Made by a program: the position numbers and the translations under genes | Assembly (NCBI RefSeq): GCF_033807715.1 | Contig: NC_084587.1 | Location: 27,655,017 to 27,719,016, forward strand | Source: Cololabis saira | Taxonomy: Eukaryota > Chordata > Actinopteri > Beloniformes > Belonidae | Length of the DNA: 64,000 bases | Reading direction: 5' to 3' | Part shown: positions 1 to 14,254 of the stretch, piece by piece | Layout of the letters: each line of letters opens with the position of its first letter | Position numbering within the stretch: the stretch's first letter is position 1 | Notes under the pieces: generated by a model | The model's input: only the letters and a program-made list of their open reading frames with translations | What the model was told of the DNA's origin: nothing | Database searches by the model: none

Positions 1-59
1 TCCCAATATGCTGTGAAGTTTATTAAATATAATGAGAAAAATATGAGGGCAAACTCTCT

Positions 60-800
60 AGCCAAAACACTTAAGGAAAAGAGTGTTGATGACTTTTGGA
101 AATAAATGAAAGCCAGTAATGATAAAAAATGACCCATAGTATTGATGGGGCTGAAAATATTTCTAAAATGTGGAGAAAACATTATAAGGACATGTTTAAT
201 AGATTTAAAAGTAATACATATATTGAAGGTGATGTGTTTAATAATGTTTGATGTGGTTGTTAGATCCAATGAGGTGAGCGGTACAATTGAGAATCTGAAA
301 GTGAACAGGATACGTTGTATTGATGTTATAACAGCTGAGCATCTGTGCTAACCAGAGACTGCCAGTGTTGCCTGCTATGTATTTTTCTGGGTTTTTATTA
401 CGTGACAAATTACCTGATTCAATGTTATTCGTCCTGTTGCTACCCATTCACAAGGATAAATCTGGAAAAACATCAAGTATGGAAAATTATAGCCCACTTG
501 CTTTGGCTAGTGTACTCACCAAGGTATTTGAACAAATATTTTTTGGATAGGCTTCAAGAATATATGGAAACTACAGATAATCAATATGGTTTTGAAAACA
601 AACAGCACAGATTTGTGTATAGGTGGACTTAGGGAAGTTCTTACTCAGTACAAAAGATGTAATACTACAATATTTATGGGCTTCCTGGATGCATCTAAGG
701 CATTTGGTAGAATTAATCATGGTAAATTGTTTGGGAAACTACAAGAATAAAGGATACAAAAGATAAAGTGGGTATAGAAAATGGATTGATGGAAAACAAA
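60..800 (+). mobile_element. Degraded non-LTR retrotransposon, reverse transcriptase part
   Basis: Three broken frames read as a LINE reverse transcriptase. Around 380-550 a 'SPLALASVLTKVFEQI' stretch resembles the RT motif that follows 'YRPI'. Around 545-630 the text reads 'RLQEYMETTDNQYGFENK', the usual 'NQFGF' block. Around 675-730 'FLDASKAFGRINHGKLF' corresponds to the first catalytic Asp block, with the usual FDR changed to FGR. Frameshifts and stops separate the pieces, so this is a dead copy. The family cannot be named from the sequence alone. Confidence 0.75.
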
Positions 801-1182
801 TTACTATTTGAAAATTAAGTTTCCTTCTTTCTTTCATTCTTTATGTTGCACTGGGTGTTAAAGGTGGTGAGCAAAGTCAGATCACAGGTCAGATAATAGG
901 GGACGATCTTTGTGATGCTCATTACTGCATCAGTGTTACAAACTGTAACGTACCTACATTTCATGTGTTTAGGAATTGTATGTACTGATTTAGAAAATGG
1001 ATAGTGAATTCAAATAATTTATTTATCTCAGACTCTAAATTCAGTTTTCTGATAGCAAACATATAAATTGGTATACTTTGTTGCTGTTAAAACTGACTTG
1101 GGCCTTTTCTTGGAAAAGAAAGGGATCGCTCTCAGATTCCCAAGTACTTATTTACTATACTTATTTATAGTACTTATCAGAG

Positions 1183-2895
1183 GTGATAATTTTTGGCCCT
1201 AAAATTGAAAGGGAAAAGATCAGCTCGCACCTTGGCTCCATGTCATTGACAGCTACAAATCAAGCCAGAAGTCTTGGTGTTATTATTAACTCAGACCTGA
1301 ACTTCAACAGCCATCTAAAGTTTATCACTAAATCTGCCTATTACCACCTAAAAAACATTGCTAGAATTAAGGGGATTCTGTCTAAACAAGACATGGAAAA
1401 ACTTATTAATGCATTAATTTTCAGTAGGTTGGATTATTGCAATGGCATCTTTACAGGCCTTAACAAGAAATCTATCCGGAACGCTGCCCCATAGTCCTTA
1501 CAAACACCAGGAAACTGGACCACATTACACCGGTCATGATATCACTACACTGGCTTCCAGTTAGTCAAAAGACAGAGTTCAAGTTCAAGTTCAAGTTTAT
1601 TTGAGATACATCATTGCATAACAATATGAATAATTATGTTTCTTACACTTTGACACAAGAGAGACATATAGTAGAGCAGAAAACTGTTTTATTTGCCTTT
1701 AAAGCCCAGCAGAAACTGCTTCCAAACTGCATTCAGGACCTGTTCCAGATAAAAGAAACCCGCTATGACCTGAAGGGGAAACTCATGTTTGAGATGGCAG
1801 CAAGAACTAATATTAAAAAGAGATTTGTACATCAGTTAAGGCTAGAGAAATTTGGAATAATTGTAATAACAACCTAAAAATGTGTCGCTCTATCGTCAAG
1901 TTTAAGAAATTGTTTAAAGATAATATTGTAAATAAATATAAAACACTATAATTATAATTATAATAATTATAAAGTATACTATCAAAAACATTCTAGGATG
2001 TGAAATGTCAATTTTATATTTTGTCTCATTTATTTTTTTCTTCTTTATGTATTGTTTGTTTTCACTGAGTAAAAGCTAATGTCTCATATTTTTGCTGATC
2101 ATAAGAAAAAAGGGTAGGCACTATAAGCTACGGCTTCAGACTACACCTTTTCGGCAAAAGAAATGTTTGTTTTTTTTTCTTCCTTTTCATCTTGTTCTGT
2201 ACAAGCCGAAATAAAGATTCATAACAAAAGAGGACCGCTCTGTTGAGAAAAAAATTAAAAATAAATATCAACTGTTTAAAATCTTCAAGAGTTTAAAACC
2301 TTACTGCTGGTCTACAAAGACCTGAATGGTCTTGGACCAAAATACATGCTGGATCTGTTAGTTCCTATGAAGCTCCCAGACCCCTGAGGTTCATCTGGAT
2401 CTGGTTTGTTGTGGTTCCCAAGAACCAGAACCAAGCAAGGTGAGGCAGCGTTCAGTTATTCTGCTCCTCACCGGTGGAACAAACTTCCTGTAGACCTGAG
2501 GTCTGCTCCAACTGTCAGCTCCTTTAAATCAGGCCTAAAAACATTACTGTTTACTGAAGCGTACTCCTAAATTAAATACTTACCTGCTGTACTTTACTGC
2601 CCTTATTTTTAACAACTTGTGCTTTTTATTATTTAACCACTTTTCTTATAATTTTATTTCAATTATTTGGTATTTAAGCGTACTCTTAAATTAAATACTT
2701 ACCTGCTGTACTCTATTGCCCTTAGTTTTCAGCAACTTGTGCTTTTTATTATTTTACCTTCTTTTCTCATAATTTTATTTCATTTTATTTGTTATTTACT
2801 GTCTAATTATGTCTTGCCGCTTTTAATGTTGGTGTAAGCACTTTGAATTACCTTGTGTTGAATTGTGCTATATACCGGTAAATAAACTTGCCTTG
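1183..2895 (+). mobile_element. LINE (CR1/L2-like) 3' half, at least two fragments
   Basis: The frame at 1183-1494 carries 'ARSLGVIINSDLNFNSHLK' followed by 'YHLKNIARIKGILSKQDMEK' and 'FSRLDYCNGIFTGL', the standard C-terminal RT/thumb region of a common teleost non-LTR element. A second fragment at about 2290-2570 encodes 'LLLVYKDLNGLGPKYMLDLL' and 'RWNKLPVDLRSAPTVSSFK', the extreme C-terminus of the same kind of protein, then a 3' tail ending near 2895. An unrelated tail (about 2110-2215, with 'gccgaaataaag') lies between. Part of the tail is duplicated at 2560-2610 and 2675-2730. All frames are interrupted. Confidence 0.8.
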
Positions 2896-2913
2896 CTTAT
2901 TGACATATTGGTC

Positions 2914-2933
2914 CACCGCCAGGGGGCGCTGCT
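2914..2933 (+). promoter_or_regulatory. CTCF-like binding motif
   Basis: The stretch contains 'ccgccagggggcgct', which fits the vertebrate CTCF core (CCASYAGRKGGCRS) apart from the third base. It directly follows a LINE tail and precedes a GC-richer block that looks like a promoter and untranslated exon. Binding is inferred from motif match only. Confidence 0.55.
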
Positions 2934-2939
2934 GATTTT

Positions 2940-3115
2940 CGACCATTAATGTCGACCTGTTTTAAACAGGCAAAGGACAACAGCCGTCCGCTAGCTGGGA
3001 CTGAGACTGAACGGAAGAAAACATTTCTTTGTTGTTCAAAATGTCCTCTGGATATTAATTTCCCTGGTGCTAATGGTCTGGGAGCGGGTGGTTGTCCAGC
3101 GCTCTGCACCGTGTG
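2940..3115 (+). promoter_or_regulatory. mief2: Putative promoter and 5' untranslated exon of mief2
   Basis: This is the only GC-richer, non-repetitive block upstream of mief2. It ends in a good splice donor (gtgtg followed by gtgagt, intron from 3116). The first coding exon of mief2 has an acceptor before its ATG (polypyrimidine then 'ccaaag', exon from 8890), so an upstream non-coding exon is required. Joining the two is inference; RNA data are needed to prove the exon or its start site. Confidence 0.35.
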
Positions 3116-3364
3116 GTGAGTGTGTTACCGGCAGAGACAGCCTGACCCCGGGCTGGAGCTGCTAGCAGCAGCAGCTGTCACAATACTGGTTAAATATGTT
3201 TAACCAGGAGGTTTTTTATTATGGCAGTGTCTTATTACTGGCAGCAACAAGAATGACAATAATAATAACAACAGAAGCAATAATACATACATATTTGATT
3301 GGTCAACTCTCATGTTATAAAATAAAGCAGTCTTGTTATTGTTCATACTACCAATAAAGCCTGT

Positions 3365-3475
3365 AAATCGACGCAGAGCCTACGGCGTAGGGTTACGGCG
3401 TAGGGTACGCGGCGACGCGCAGCGTACGGTGCGAGTTGGTGTAACGCGGGACCAAAAATCAGCCTTAAGCTACAT
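3365..3475. repeat. Short GC-rich palindromic MITE ('tacggcgtag' type)
   Basis: Repeated and inverted 'cctacggcgtag' blocks are followed by 'accaaaaatcagcctta'. Closely related sequence occurs at about 52635-52740 and, as palindromic pieces, at about 18860-19335 and 46735-46810. Multiple copies with the same ends in one window indicate a short DNA transposon-like repeat. No protein is encoded. Confidence 0.6.
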
Positions 3476-3684
3476 ATCATGTTGTTGGTGCGAAATTTTC
3501 TGAGCAGTTGGGTGAATTATTTGATGTTTGTACTTATGTACTTATTGCTTTCATAAGCAACCTTTAACCAGTCAGATCAGCAAAAACATGATGATTGACG
3601 CTGTTCCTGGGATATTTGCCTGAGTGCTTCGACCTTTAATCAATAAAACAGTAGCTGTGATTATCATCTTGTGACTATAGTTGA

Positions 3685-4250
3685 TAGGCAAGTTTATTTA
3701 TATAGCACAATTCAACACAAGGTAATTCAAAGTGCTTTACATTGACATTAAAAGCGGCAAGACATAATTGGACAGTAAATAACAAATAAAATTGAATAAA
3801 ATTATGAATAAGATGATAAGAAAAGAAGTAAAATAATAAAAAGCACAAGTTGCTGAAAACTAAGGGCAGTAGAGTACAGCAGGTAAGTATTTAATTTAAG
3901 AATACACTTCAGTAAACAGTAATGTTTTTAGGCCCGATTTGAAGGAGCTGACAGTTTGAGCAGGCCTATATACTATTTACGGCGTTATTTTATTTTGTAA
4001 AGGAGGTTATGTTTAGTTTAGTTTAATTTATTTCGGCCATGACATCACAAAAAAAGAATAAAAATAAGACAAACATCAAAATAGCTTTTACAAAATTAAA
4101 AATAAAATAAAAATGACAACAAGGAAACGAATACTCTGTTCAAAGAAAACAAAAAAGTTTCCAATATATAAATAACATCCAGCCCGAAAAAGGTGTAGGC
4201 TGAAGCAAAGCTTATTCATTGCCTACCCTCAAAAGGATTATTTAAAGTAA
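3685..4250 (-). repeat. LINE 3' tails in reverse orientation
   Basis: Bases 3685-3960 are close to the reverse complement of the LINE tail at about 2560-2895 (shared 'aaagcggcaagacataatt', starting with 'ggcaagtttatttatatagca'). Bases 3990-4250 are the reverse complement of a different tail type also present at 2100-2215 (contains 'ccgaaaaaggtgtaggctgaag'). No coding sequence remains. Confidence 0.7.
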
Positions 4251-4259
4251 TGAAGTAAG

Positions 4260-5722
4260 AGATAAGACTGCCAGTAAAACAAATTGCCTCCATGGGGATA
4301 ACAAAGATTCCTCGAGAAATAAGAAAGAAAAACAAAAAAAGGTCCTACATGTTTCCTTCATCCTTGAATAATCAAATCAAATCACCAATTAAATGAATAC
4401 CTAAATCAACATAGTAAGCATTGCCATTCATTACTTTGGTATAGAGAAATCATCCTTCTTTTCAATGTTTTTTTAAATAAGGTTAAGGTTCTACTTGATT
4501 TCAAATCCCTCTCCAACTTATTCCAACTTATGTTCCTGAAGCTTTGATGAAATGTTTGTGATGATAAGCTTCAGTCAAGATATCATAGATGTACAGTAGG
4601 GCAGCTCAGTTTTAGGACATCTTCTCTTCCCTCTTCAGCAAGGACGACCTCCTTTTTGAAAATAATGTTACAGCTTTGTGCTGCCCAATTGCGAGGTACA
4701 GCATCCAGGAAAACTGAGTTGAATTTAGGATGGGGAGGTTTTGTTATCTATAGATATGAGTCTGTGATATAGGAAGTCTGTATTCTGAACTGCATGTTAA
4801 ATGGCATAGTTAAGACCCAGGTGGCTCCAAGCAAAGTGACAGAGTTGTGTGAAACCCCCCTTTTTCAGTGTGGTTTTGCGTAAAATAATGTGAGTTTTTA
4901 CACATGTCTTCAAAACACCCTGTCTTTATTTTATTTTTGTCACAAGAGCATTTGAACAATTTGAAATTTCATTTGGTTATGGTCCTGCAGGGAGGATGGA
5001 ATGCCACAACATTTCAAATTAAGTTAAATAATAGTAATAATAATTTATAAGAGCCCTCGTAGGAAATACACGTGTTATATTCTACACCCATATTTTATAT
5101 ATTATAGCTGGCCAATGCATTCTTTTACAATACACTTAAAACAACAGTAAAAATAAAGCATTCTATTTGTAGGATGCATCATTTCATGTAAAAAAATGCC
5201 ATAACTCTGCTTAGAGCTACAGCTTACTAGGATATCATTTTACAAGTGATACAATCCTGAGACTGTTGTGGTTGGAGAAAACAATCACATAATGGGTCAG
5301 TAGTACTATTGACTGACTGACTGACTGACCGACCTGTATGTTTTTCAGTTATCTAGATTACATTTCTTAGTTGGTCAGCAATTGTTTAGTTATGTCTATC
5401 AACATCAGAAGTCGTTAACTTTGCCCCCTGATAGCAGTGTAACCAACATGAAACAGATATGTGAACTTTGCTGTTATGTCCAAAGTGCCTCATTGTATGT
5501 GCTGTAACTTGACAAAGAAGGTTGTTTTTAGTTTGACTGAGCTAGCGTGGCACAGGCAGGTATGTATTGGGTCTGTAAATAGACCATGTCCCGTACCTCT
5601 GGCAGGGAGAGAGGACACAGAGCTGGTGGACTTAGTCGTGTGGCTATTTTTGGGTCTCAAGCTAAATAAGATGGGGCACATGTTCAGTTTTGTGCACTCT
5701 TAATATCTTTTATAACGCAGTC
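4260..5722. other. No recognisable feature
   Basis: AT-rich sequence in the presumed first intron of mief2. A short (gact)n run lies near 5311-5330. Open frames are short and carry no family signature; I see nothing else. Confidence 0.5.
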
Positions 5723-5723
5723 T

Positions 5724-6328
5724 AGGGCTGGGCAATATGGACCAAAAGTCATATCTCGATATTTTCTAGCTAAATGGCGATACTCGATATATATCTCGAT
5801 ATTTTTTCTGTGCCTTAATTGGGGTTTCCCCCAAAGCATTATAGCATAGCATCTCTGTTAGCTTCATTTTTTTCTGAGGCAAACCCTTAAAAAAACAGTC
5901 AGTTTTAATACAATGCCTCGTGCCAAATGTCACACAGGTACCTTTGTTAACAGAGGTCTGCACAATATCATTGCCTGCATATATAGAATAAAAATGCTTC
6001 TTGAATAAAATAAAACAAATGTCCCTTTCCTGCATAACAATTAAATTAAAATACACTGTGCAATTAATACAATGTAGACAGTAACAGGCAGACTTTTCTA
6101 CTGAGGTTGACAGTTGTGCAAATAACAAAACATTTGTGGAAATCTCAAATAAAACATTCAAGTCAATTTGTCACAAAATAAGCTATATCAAAATCATTAA
6201 AAAAAAAATGTAAAAAAAAACCAACCTTTTTTTTGTCTTTAAATCGATATAAACAATATTGTCTCGTACCATATCGTGTTTGAAAATATATCGATATATA
6301 TTAAAATCTCGATATATCGCCCAGCCCT
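5724..6328. mobile_element. MITE with 'agggctgggc' inverted ends
   Basis: The element starts 'tagggctgggcaatat' and ends 'atatcgcccagccct', about 15-bp inverted termini. The sub-terminal regions are rich in 'ctcgatat' and 'atatcgat' on both sides. About 605 bp, no transposase. The flanks (..cagtct / aagtcct..) give only an imperfect target duplication, so the superfamily is not certain. Confidence 0.75.
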
Positions 6329-6329
6329 A

Positions 6330-7590
6330 AGTCCTAATGTTTTTACAGATAAACATGAGCTCAGAAATGCGATATATTGTCTTTAGTCATTAATTACAGG
6401 TCAAAAAGCTGTTTTATCAACAGACTTTGATATCTCGTGGGAAAATGTCACAAGTCTCAATCTCATTTACACTGAGCAACTTCTGTCTTTTGCATTGTAC
6501 ATTCTTAAAGGTGGAGTACATAATACCTGGAAATTTGCCATGACTCAATACATTTTGAAAGTATGTAACCAAAATGTTCAGCCTTATGATCTTTGTCAAA
6601 AACCACACCTCCACAACACGTGAACACTTACTTGTATAGCCAGAAGAAAGTGCCTAGCCTCATGAGGGTGTTGACGTCAACATTGTTAAGAACATTTAGT
6701 GAACACATGTTAGAAGGACTAGTATGTGATGTGCCCCAGAAAACCAGAACAGATAAATAGCTGATAGTGCTACAAAAACAAACTTGTTTTCATTTATAAG
6801 CTAAGACTCCACAGATTACAAAGGTATGAGGATCACCCAAAACCCACGGAGTTCACAGTTAAAGAAAGTAAAAAGAAGAAAAAACGACTTCACTATCTTC
6901 TACTTCACATGATATAAAATAATTGCAATTTATTTTGGTCACCATTGAAATCACAATTATTTTTAAATGATTTCTTACACTGACTTTTTAAATATGTTTC
7001 ATGTATCAAACTTTTAAAAATCTTGAAATTTCCACTCTACACTTAAATTGTGGACTAAATAGAAATGATTCAGCCCAACAGACCAAATGCTGGAAGAAGT
7101 TTAAATGTTTTGGGCCAGGAAATTCACTGTGACCGGTATGACTTGGAAATTACTCATCTTTGGCTAAGTGGAGTCTGCAATTGAAGTGCATGTGTCATTC
7201 AGAACACAGGACAGAATATGTCACATTAACTGTTTTGATCATGTTTATTTTGTAATCATTGGAAGCCAAAATATCAATTACAATTAAAATGTTTTATTAT
7301 ACATTATATTTAATCCATGAAAAGGTAAAAGAGTAGTCATCAGTCCAACAGAATCACGGCCACCATGACTTAACTTTCCATTCAGGTAACTCCACATTGA
7401 GAAAATACCTCATAAGTCATTGCTTCTTGCAGCCTCCAGTGTTTTTTGGCTGTAGCAGTCTAGTATATGAACTTATTTTTCAACTCGCATTGTTTTTCTG
7501 TGCATACAGAGCTATTGAGAATGGCAGCTTTACCTGAACATGCTGGTCTAGTTCTAAGCATGTATAAGCAGTATATTTCTTTACAGTCTA
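6330..7590. other. No recognisable feature
   Basis: AT-rich intronic or intergenic sequence upstream of the mief2 coding exons. No exon with good splice signals and no clear repeat were seen. Confidence 0.45.
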
Positions 7591-7593
7591 TAC

Positions 7594-8104
7594 CAGGGGT
7601 CGGCAACCCGCTCTTTAGCGCCGCCCTAGTGGCTCCTGGAGCTTTTTCCAAAAATGTTGACCTTTTTTTCTTTTTTTCTTCTTTTTTTTCCTCTGTTTTC
7701 TTTTTTTTCTCTTTATTTTCTTCTTTTTTTCTTTTTTCTTCTTTTTTTCTTCCTTTTTCCTTTCCTTTTTAATCTCAACATTTCAACTTTTTTCTCGAAA
7801 TTTTGACTTTTTTCTCAACATTTCGACTTTTCTCACGAAATTTTGACTATTTCCTCGACTTTTTTCTCAACATTTCGACTTTTTTCTCAACATTTCGACT
7901 TTTTTCTCAACATTTCGTCTTTTTTCTCGAAATGTTCTCGAAAAAAATCTTTCCCCAGTTATAACTAATATAGAAACATGCAACGTGTTGCCTTCATTCT
8001 AAGGCTTATACAAGACTTTTCATTTTTTGCGGCTCCAGACATATTCGTTTTTTGTGTTTTTGGTCCAATATGGCTCTTTTAACATTTTGGGTTGCCGACC
8101 CCTG
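7594..8104. mobile_element. hAT-type MITE with perfect 8-bp target duplication
   Basis: The inverted ends are 'caggggtcggcaaccc' and 'gggttgccgacccctg', a perfect pair. The element is bounded on both sides by the 8-bp duplication GTCTATAC (7586-7593 and 8105-8112), as expected for hAT. The interior (7660-7930) is a low-complexity CT tract followed by a short tandem repeat of a unit like 'tctcaacatttcgacttttt'. No transposase frame. It is non-autonomous and lies in the presumed first intron of mief2. Confidence 0.9.
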
Positions 8105-8889
8105 GTCTATACTATAGTACACCCAATATTCAGCTGTGTATATGTGGCTACAAATCATTATACGTTTGTGTATACAATCACCTTTGGTTTTGGTTGTTTT
8201 TGATTTTCTTCCATCAACATTCAACAACATACAGTCTGGTAATCAACCAATGAGGCGTTGGAACACTGATTCTCCAGATCAGCTTCAGTGGTCATTGCTG
8301 TCTGACATGTTGGTCCAAATGTTCTCATAGACGTTCTGAATGTTTGCTATCTGATTATTCTTAAAGCTAGGAAAAGTTCAGATTATGTAATGTCACATTG
8401 CCGAACAATTAATTCTGCCTCTTTGTGTGTTAATTTTCTCCTGGCCTTTCTTGGACCAGTCACGTCTTCGCATATCCAAATATCACCCTGTCCAGTGTAT
8501 TCTCGTTTTTAATTTGACTACATTTTGTGTGATCTAACCCAAGCAAGTTCATTTTATGGATTATTGACTTGAAAACCCTCATGTAAAAGTGTAGATGCAT
8601 ATCATCTTTCCTTGAGATACAGTTTGGGAAACATTCAGCTAGAGGTTTCAGTATTTTCAGAGTGCACTAAAAGACTTTTGTAAAAATCAGGTGGAGTTCC
8701 TCTGTGTTTTTCCTCATCATTCCTACTCAAGCTGCAATAGAGCAGGTTTTTAGTCGCAAGTGTTGGCCTTGTTTTAGTTTTTAGCTTTGTTGGTAGCAGA
8801 GAGGTTTTACATTCATGTTCCACATGTTGACTGCCATGTCTCGATTTTCTTTGTATTTTTTGGCATGTGTGCATTTCCTTCGTCCAAAG
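8105..8889. other. Intronic sequence before the first mief2 coding exon
   Basis: No repeat or exon recognised. The last 30 bases form a polypyrimidine tract and acceptor ('ttccttcgtccaaag') leading into the exon at 8890. Confidence 0.5.
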
Positions 8890-8910
8890 GCTAACCACAT
8901 AAAGGAAGAA

Positions 8911-12540
<3,630 letters not shown>

Positions 12541-13253
12541 CCATTTGCACATCTAGAGCACTTTCCATATTCACTGGGATGCAAATAAAAAGGTAAAGTT
12601 GAAGTGACAAAATGGTAGACCATCATGGATTGATGTCTACAGGACTAGACTGCTAATTGAACTGAAGAAGTCGCAAGAGAAAGAGACGTGCCTAGGAAAT
12701 ATTATTTAAACAATCTGTGCATCCTGAAGCATTGTTTAAAGCATTTTGGGAACTGCATTTAATTTTGTGAGAGTATGTTTCACAGTTAGCAAGTGATGGG
12801 AAGTAGCTGCATCCACTTAACTTCATTAGTTAACGTCAAGAGTGCAGTTTATGGTTGAAGTGCTTGCTATTTTTTTTATTTATTCCTCCGACAGTCCGTG
12901 CACTGCCTTTTTTCCATAAAATCCTTTAAATGCTCTAACAGTACAGAACAAAAGTGATGACCTGCAGAAAAATCAGCCACATTTGCTGTACCTAATAAAC
13001 CACTTGATCTGAGCAAGCCTTCTTAACTTGTTAATTTTATCACACTGAAAGTTGAAACCTTGAGTTTTTGTTTTGGTCTGGTTCAGTCTGTTGCCAATCT
13101 TGCCAAGTAAACCAAACTTCAATCATGCTTCAATTTTCCACATGATTTATGCAGTTGTTTTTAAATATAGTTTGGCTATTGTAAGTATATTTCAGGTTGA
13201 GTGTTTGATGGGTGTAAGAATTTTATTTTTATTTTTGATTGAACAGAAATGCC

Positions 13254-13259
13254 AATAAA
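13254..13259 (+). terminator. mief2: Distal poly(A) signal of mief2
   Basis: AATAAA within 'gccaataaag', about 715 bases after the mief2 stop. Earlier AATAAA hexamers at 12584 and about 12992 are alternatives. A perfect hairpin follows 39 bases later (13298-13330). Confidence 0.6.
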
Positions 13260-13297
13260 GTTCAAAGTAAAGCAATTGTGTTTGTTGCTAAGATGCA

Positions 13298-13330
13298 ACT
13301 TTATTACATTACCAAGTAATGTAATAAAGT
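13298..13330. repeat. Perfect 15-bp hairpin downstream of mief2
   Basis: 'actttattacattac' and 'gtaatgtaataaagt' are exact reverse complements separated by the 3-base loop 'caa'. Each arm contains an AATAAA hexamer on one strand. The role is unknown. Confidence 0.8.
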
Positions 13331-14250
13331 AGTGTAATAAAGTGAACTTTGTAGTTTGGGGAGCTGGTACGTGGTTTCCACTGGTAACATTGCATGTTTT
13401 TTTCATAAGAGAATTGAGATCAGGTTACCAATAAACATGGATAAAGTCCTCTTGGCCACACTCATACCGAAATCAATTTCAAGGCTCATTTCATTTGTGT
13501 AATTTGTATGTCCTTGACTCTTCTCTCCTTGGTACTCTGACTTGGAAATCATTGCAAAACTATATTGAAAATTTTATTAGCAAGTGTGGAGAAGGCTCAA
13601 GAGGTATAAGTAAGTTTACTGTATACTGGTGTAACCTTTTGACAAACCTCCAATAACCAAAGGGGGACATGGCATAATAATCCTTAATAATAATAATAAT
13701 AATAATAATAATGTAATAAATTAGAAATAAAATGCAGATGTATTCTGAAAATTAAATATTATTTATATGATTTTGGTTGAAATGTTGAAATAACATTCTA
13801 GTGAAATGTGTAAATAACGCTAAAGCACCATACTACACTCGAATAATCTCCTAAATCAACGTGGAAAAAAATGTTAAGAAATTATAATTAAAAAATGTCA
13901 CTTGTTAAGAGAGGCCTTATCATTTTGAATTTCATCCAGTTGTTTATAAAGGTTAAAGGAACTTCTTTTTTTCAATTGTTCCATCAGTACATTCATTAAA
14001 TAATTGTACAAAAACTTTTTTTTTTAAGTATCCTTGTGCATTTTCTACACATTTTAGGATGAACCCATTGACCCTCTGTCTTGAACTTTTCTTTTCTGAT
14101 TTTCATAAGTGGATATCTTTTAAAAATGATTAATTTATATAAATCAATTCATATGTCTCTATATATAATCGTGATGAAATCAAACATCTTAGAGAATTAT
14201 TAGAGCGTCTTACAATGTTCTCAATCCATTTAGCAAATTTCTGTATGTTA
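13331..14250. other. AT-rich intergenic sequence with (AAT)n microsatellite
   Basis: An (aat)n run of about 30 bases lies at 13682-13711. Otherwise no gene or named repeat is visible between the mief2 3' end and the minisatellite. Confidence 0.55.
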
Positions 14251-14254
14251 TCTT

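Noticed and set aside
5766..6161. 131-codon reverse frame
   Set aside because: Lies entirely within the 'agggctgggc' MITE and resembles no protein.
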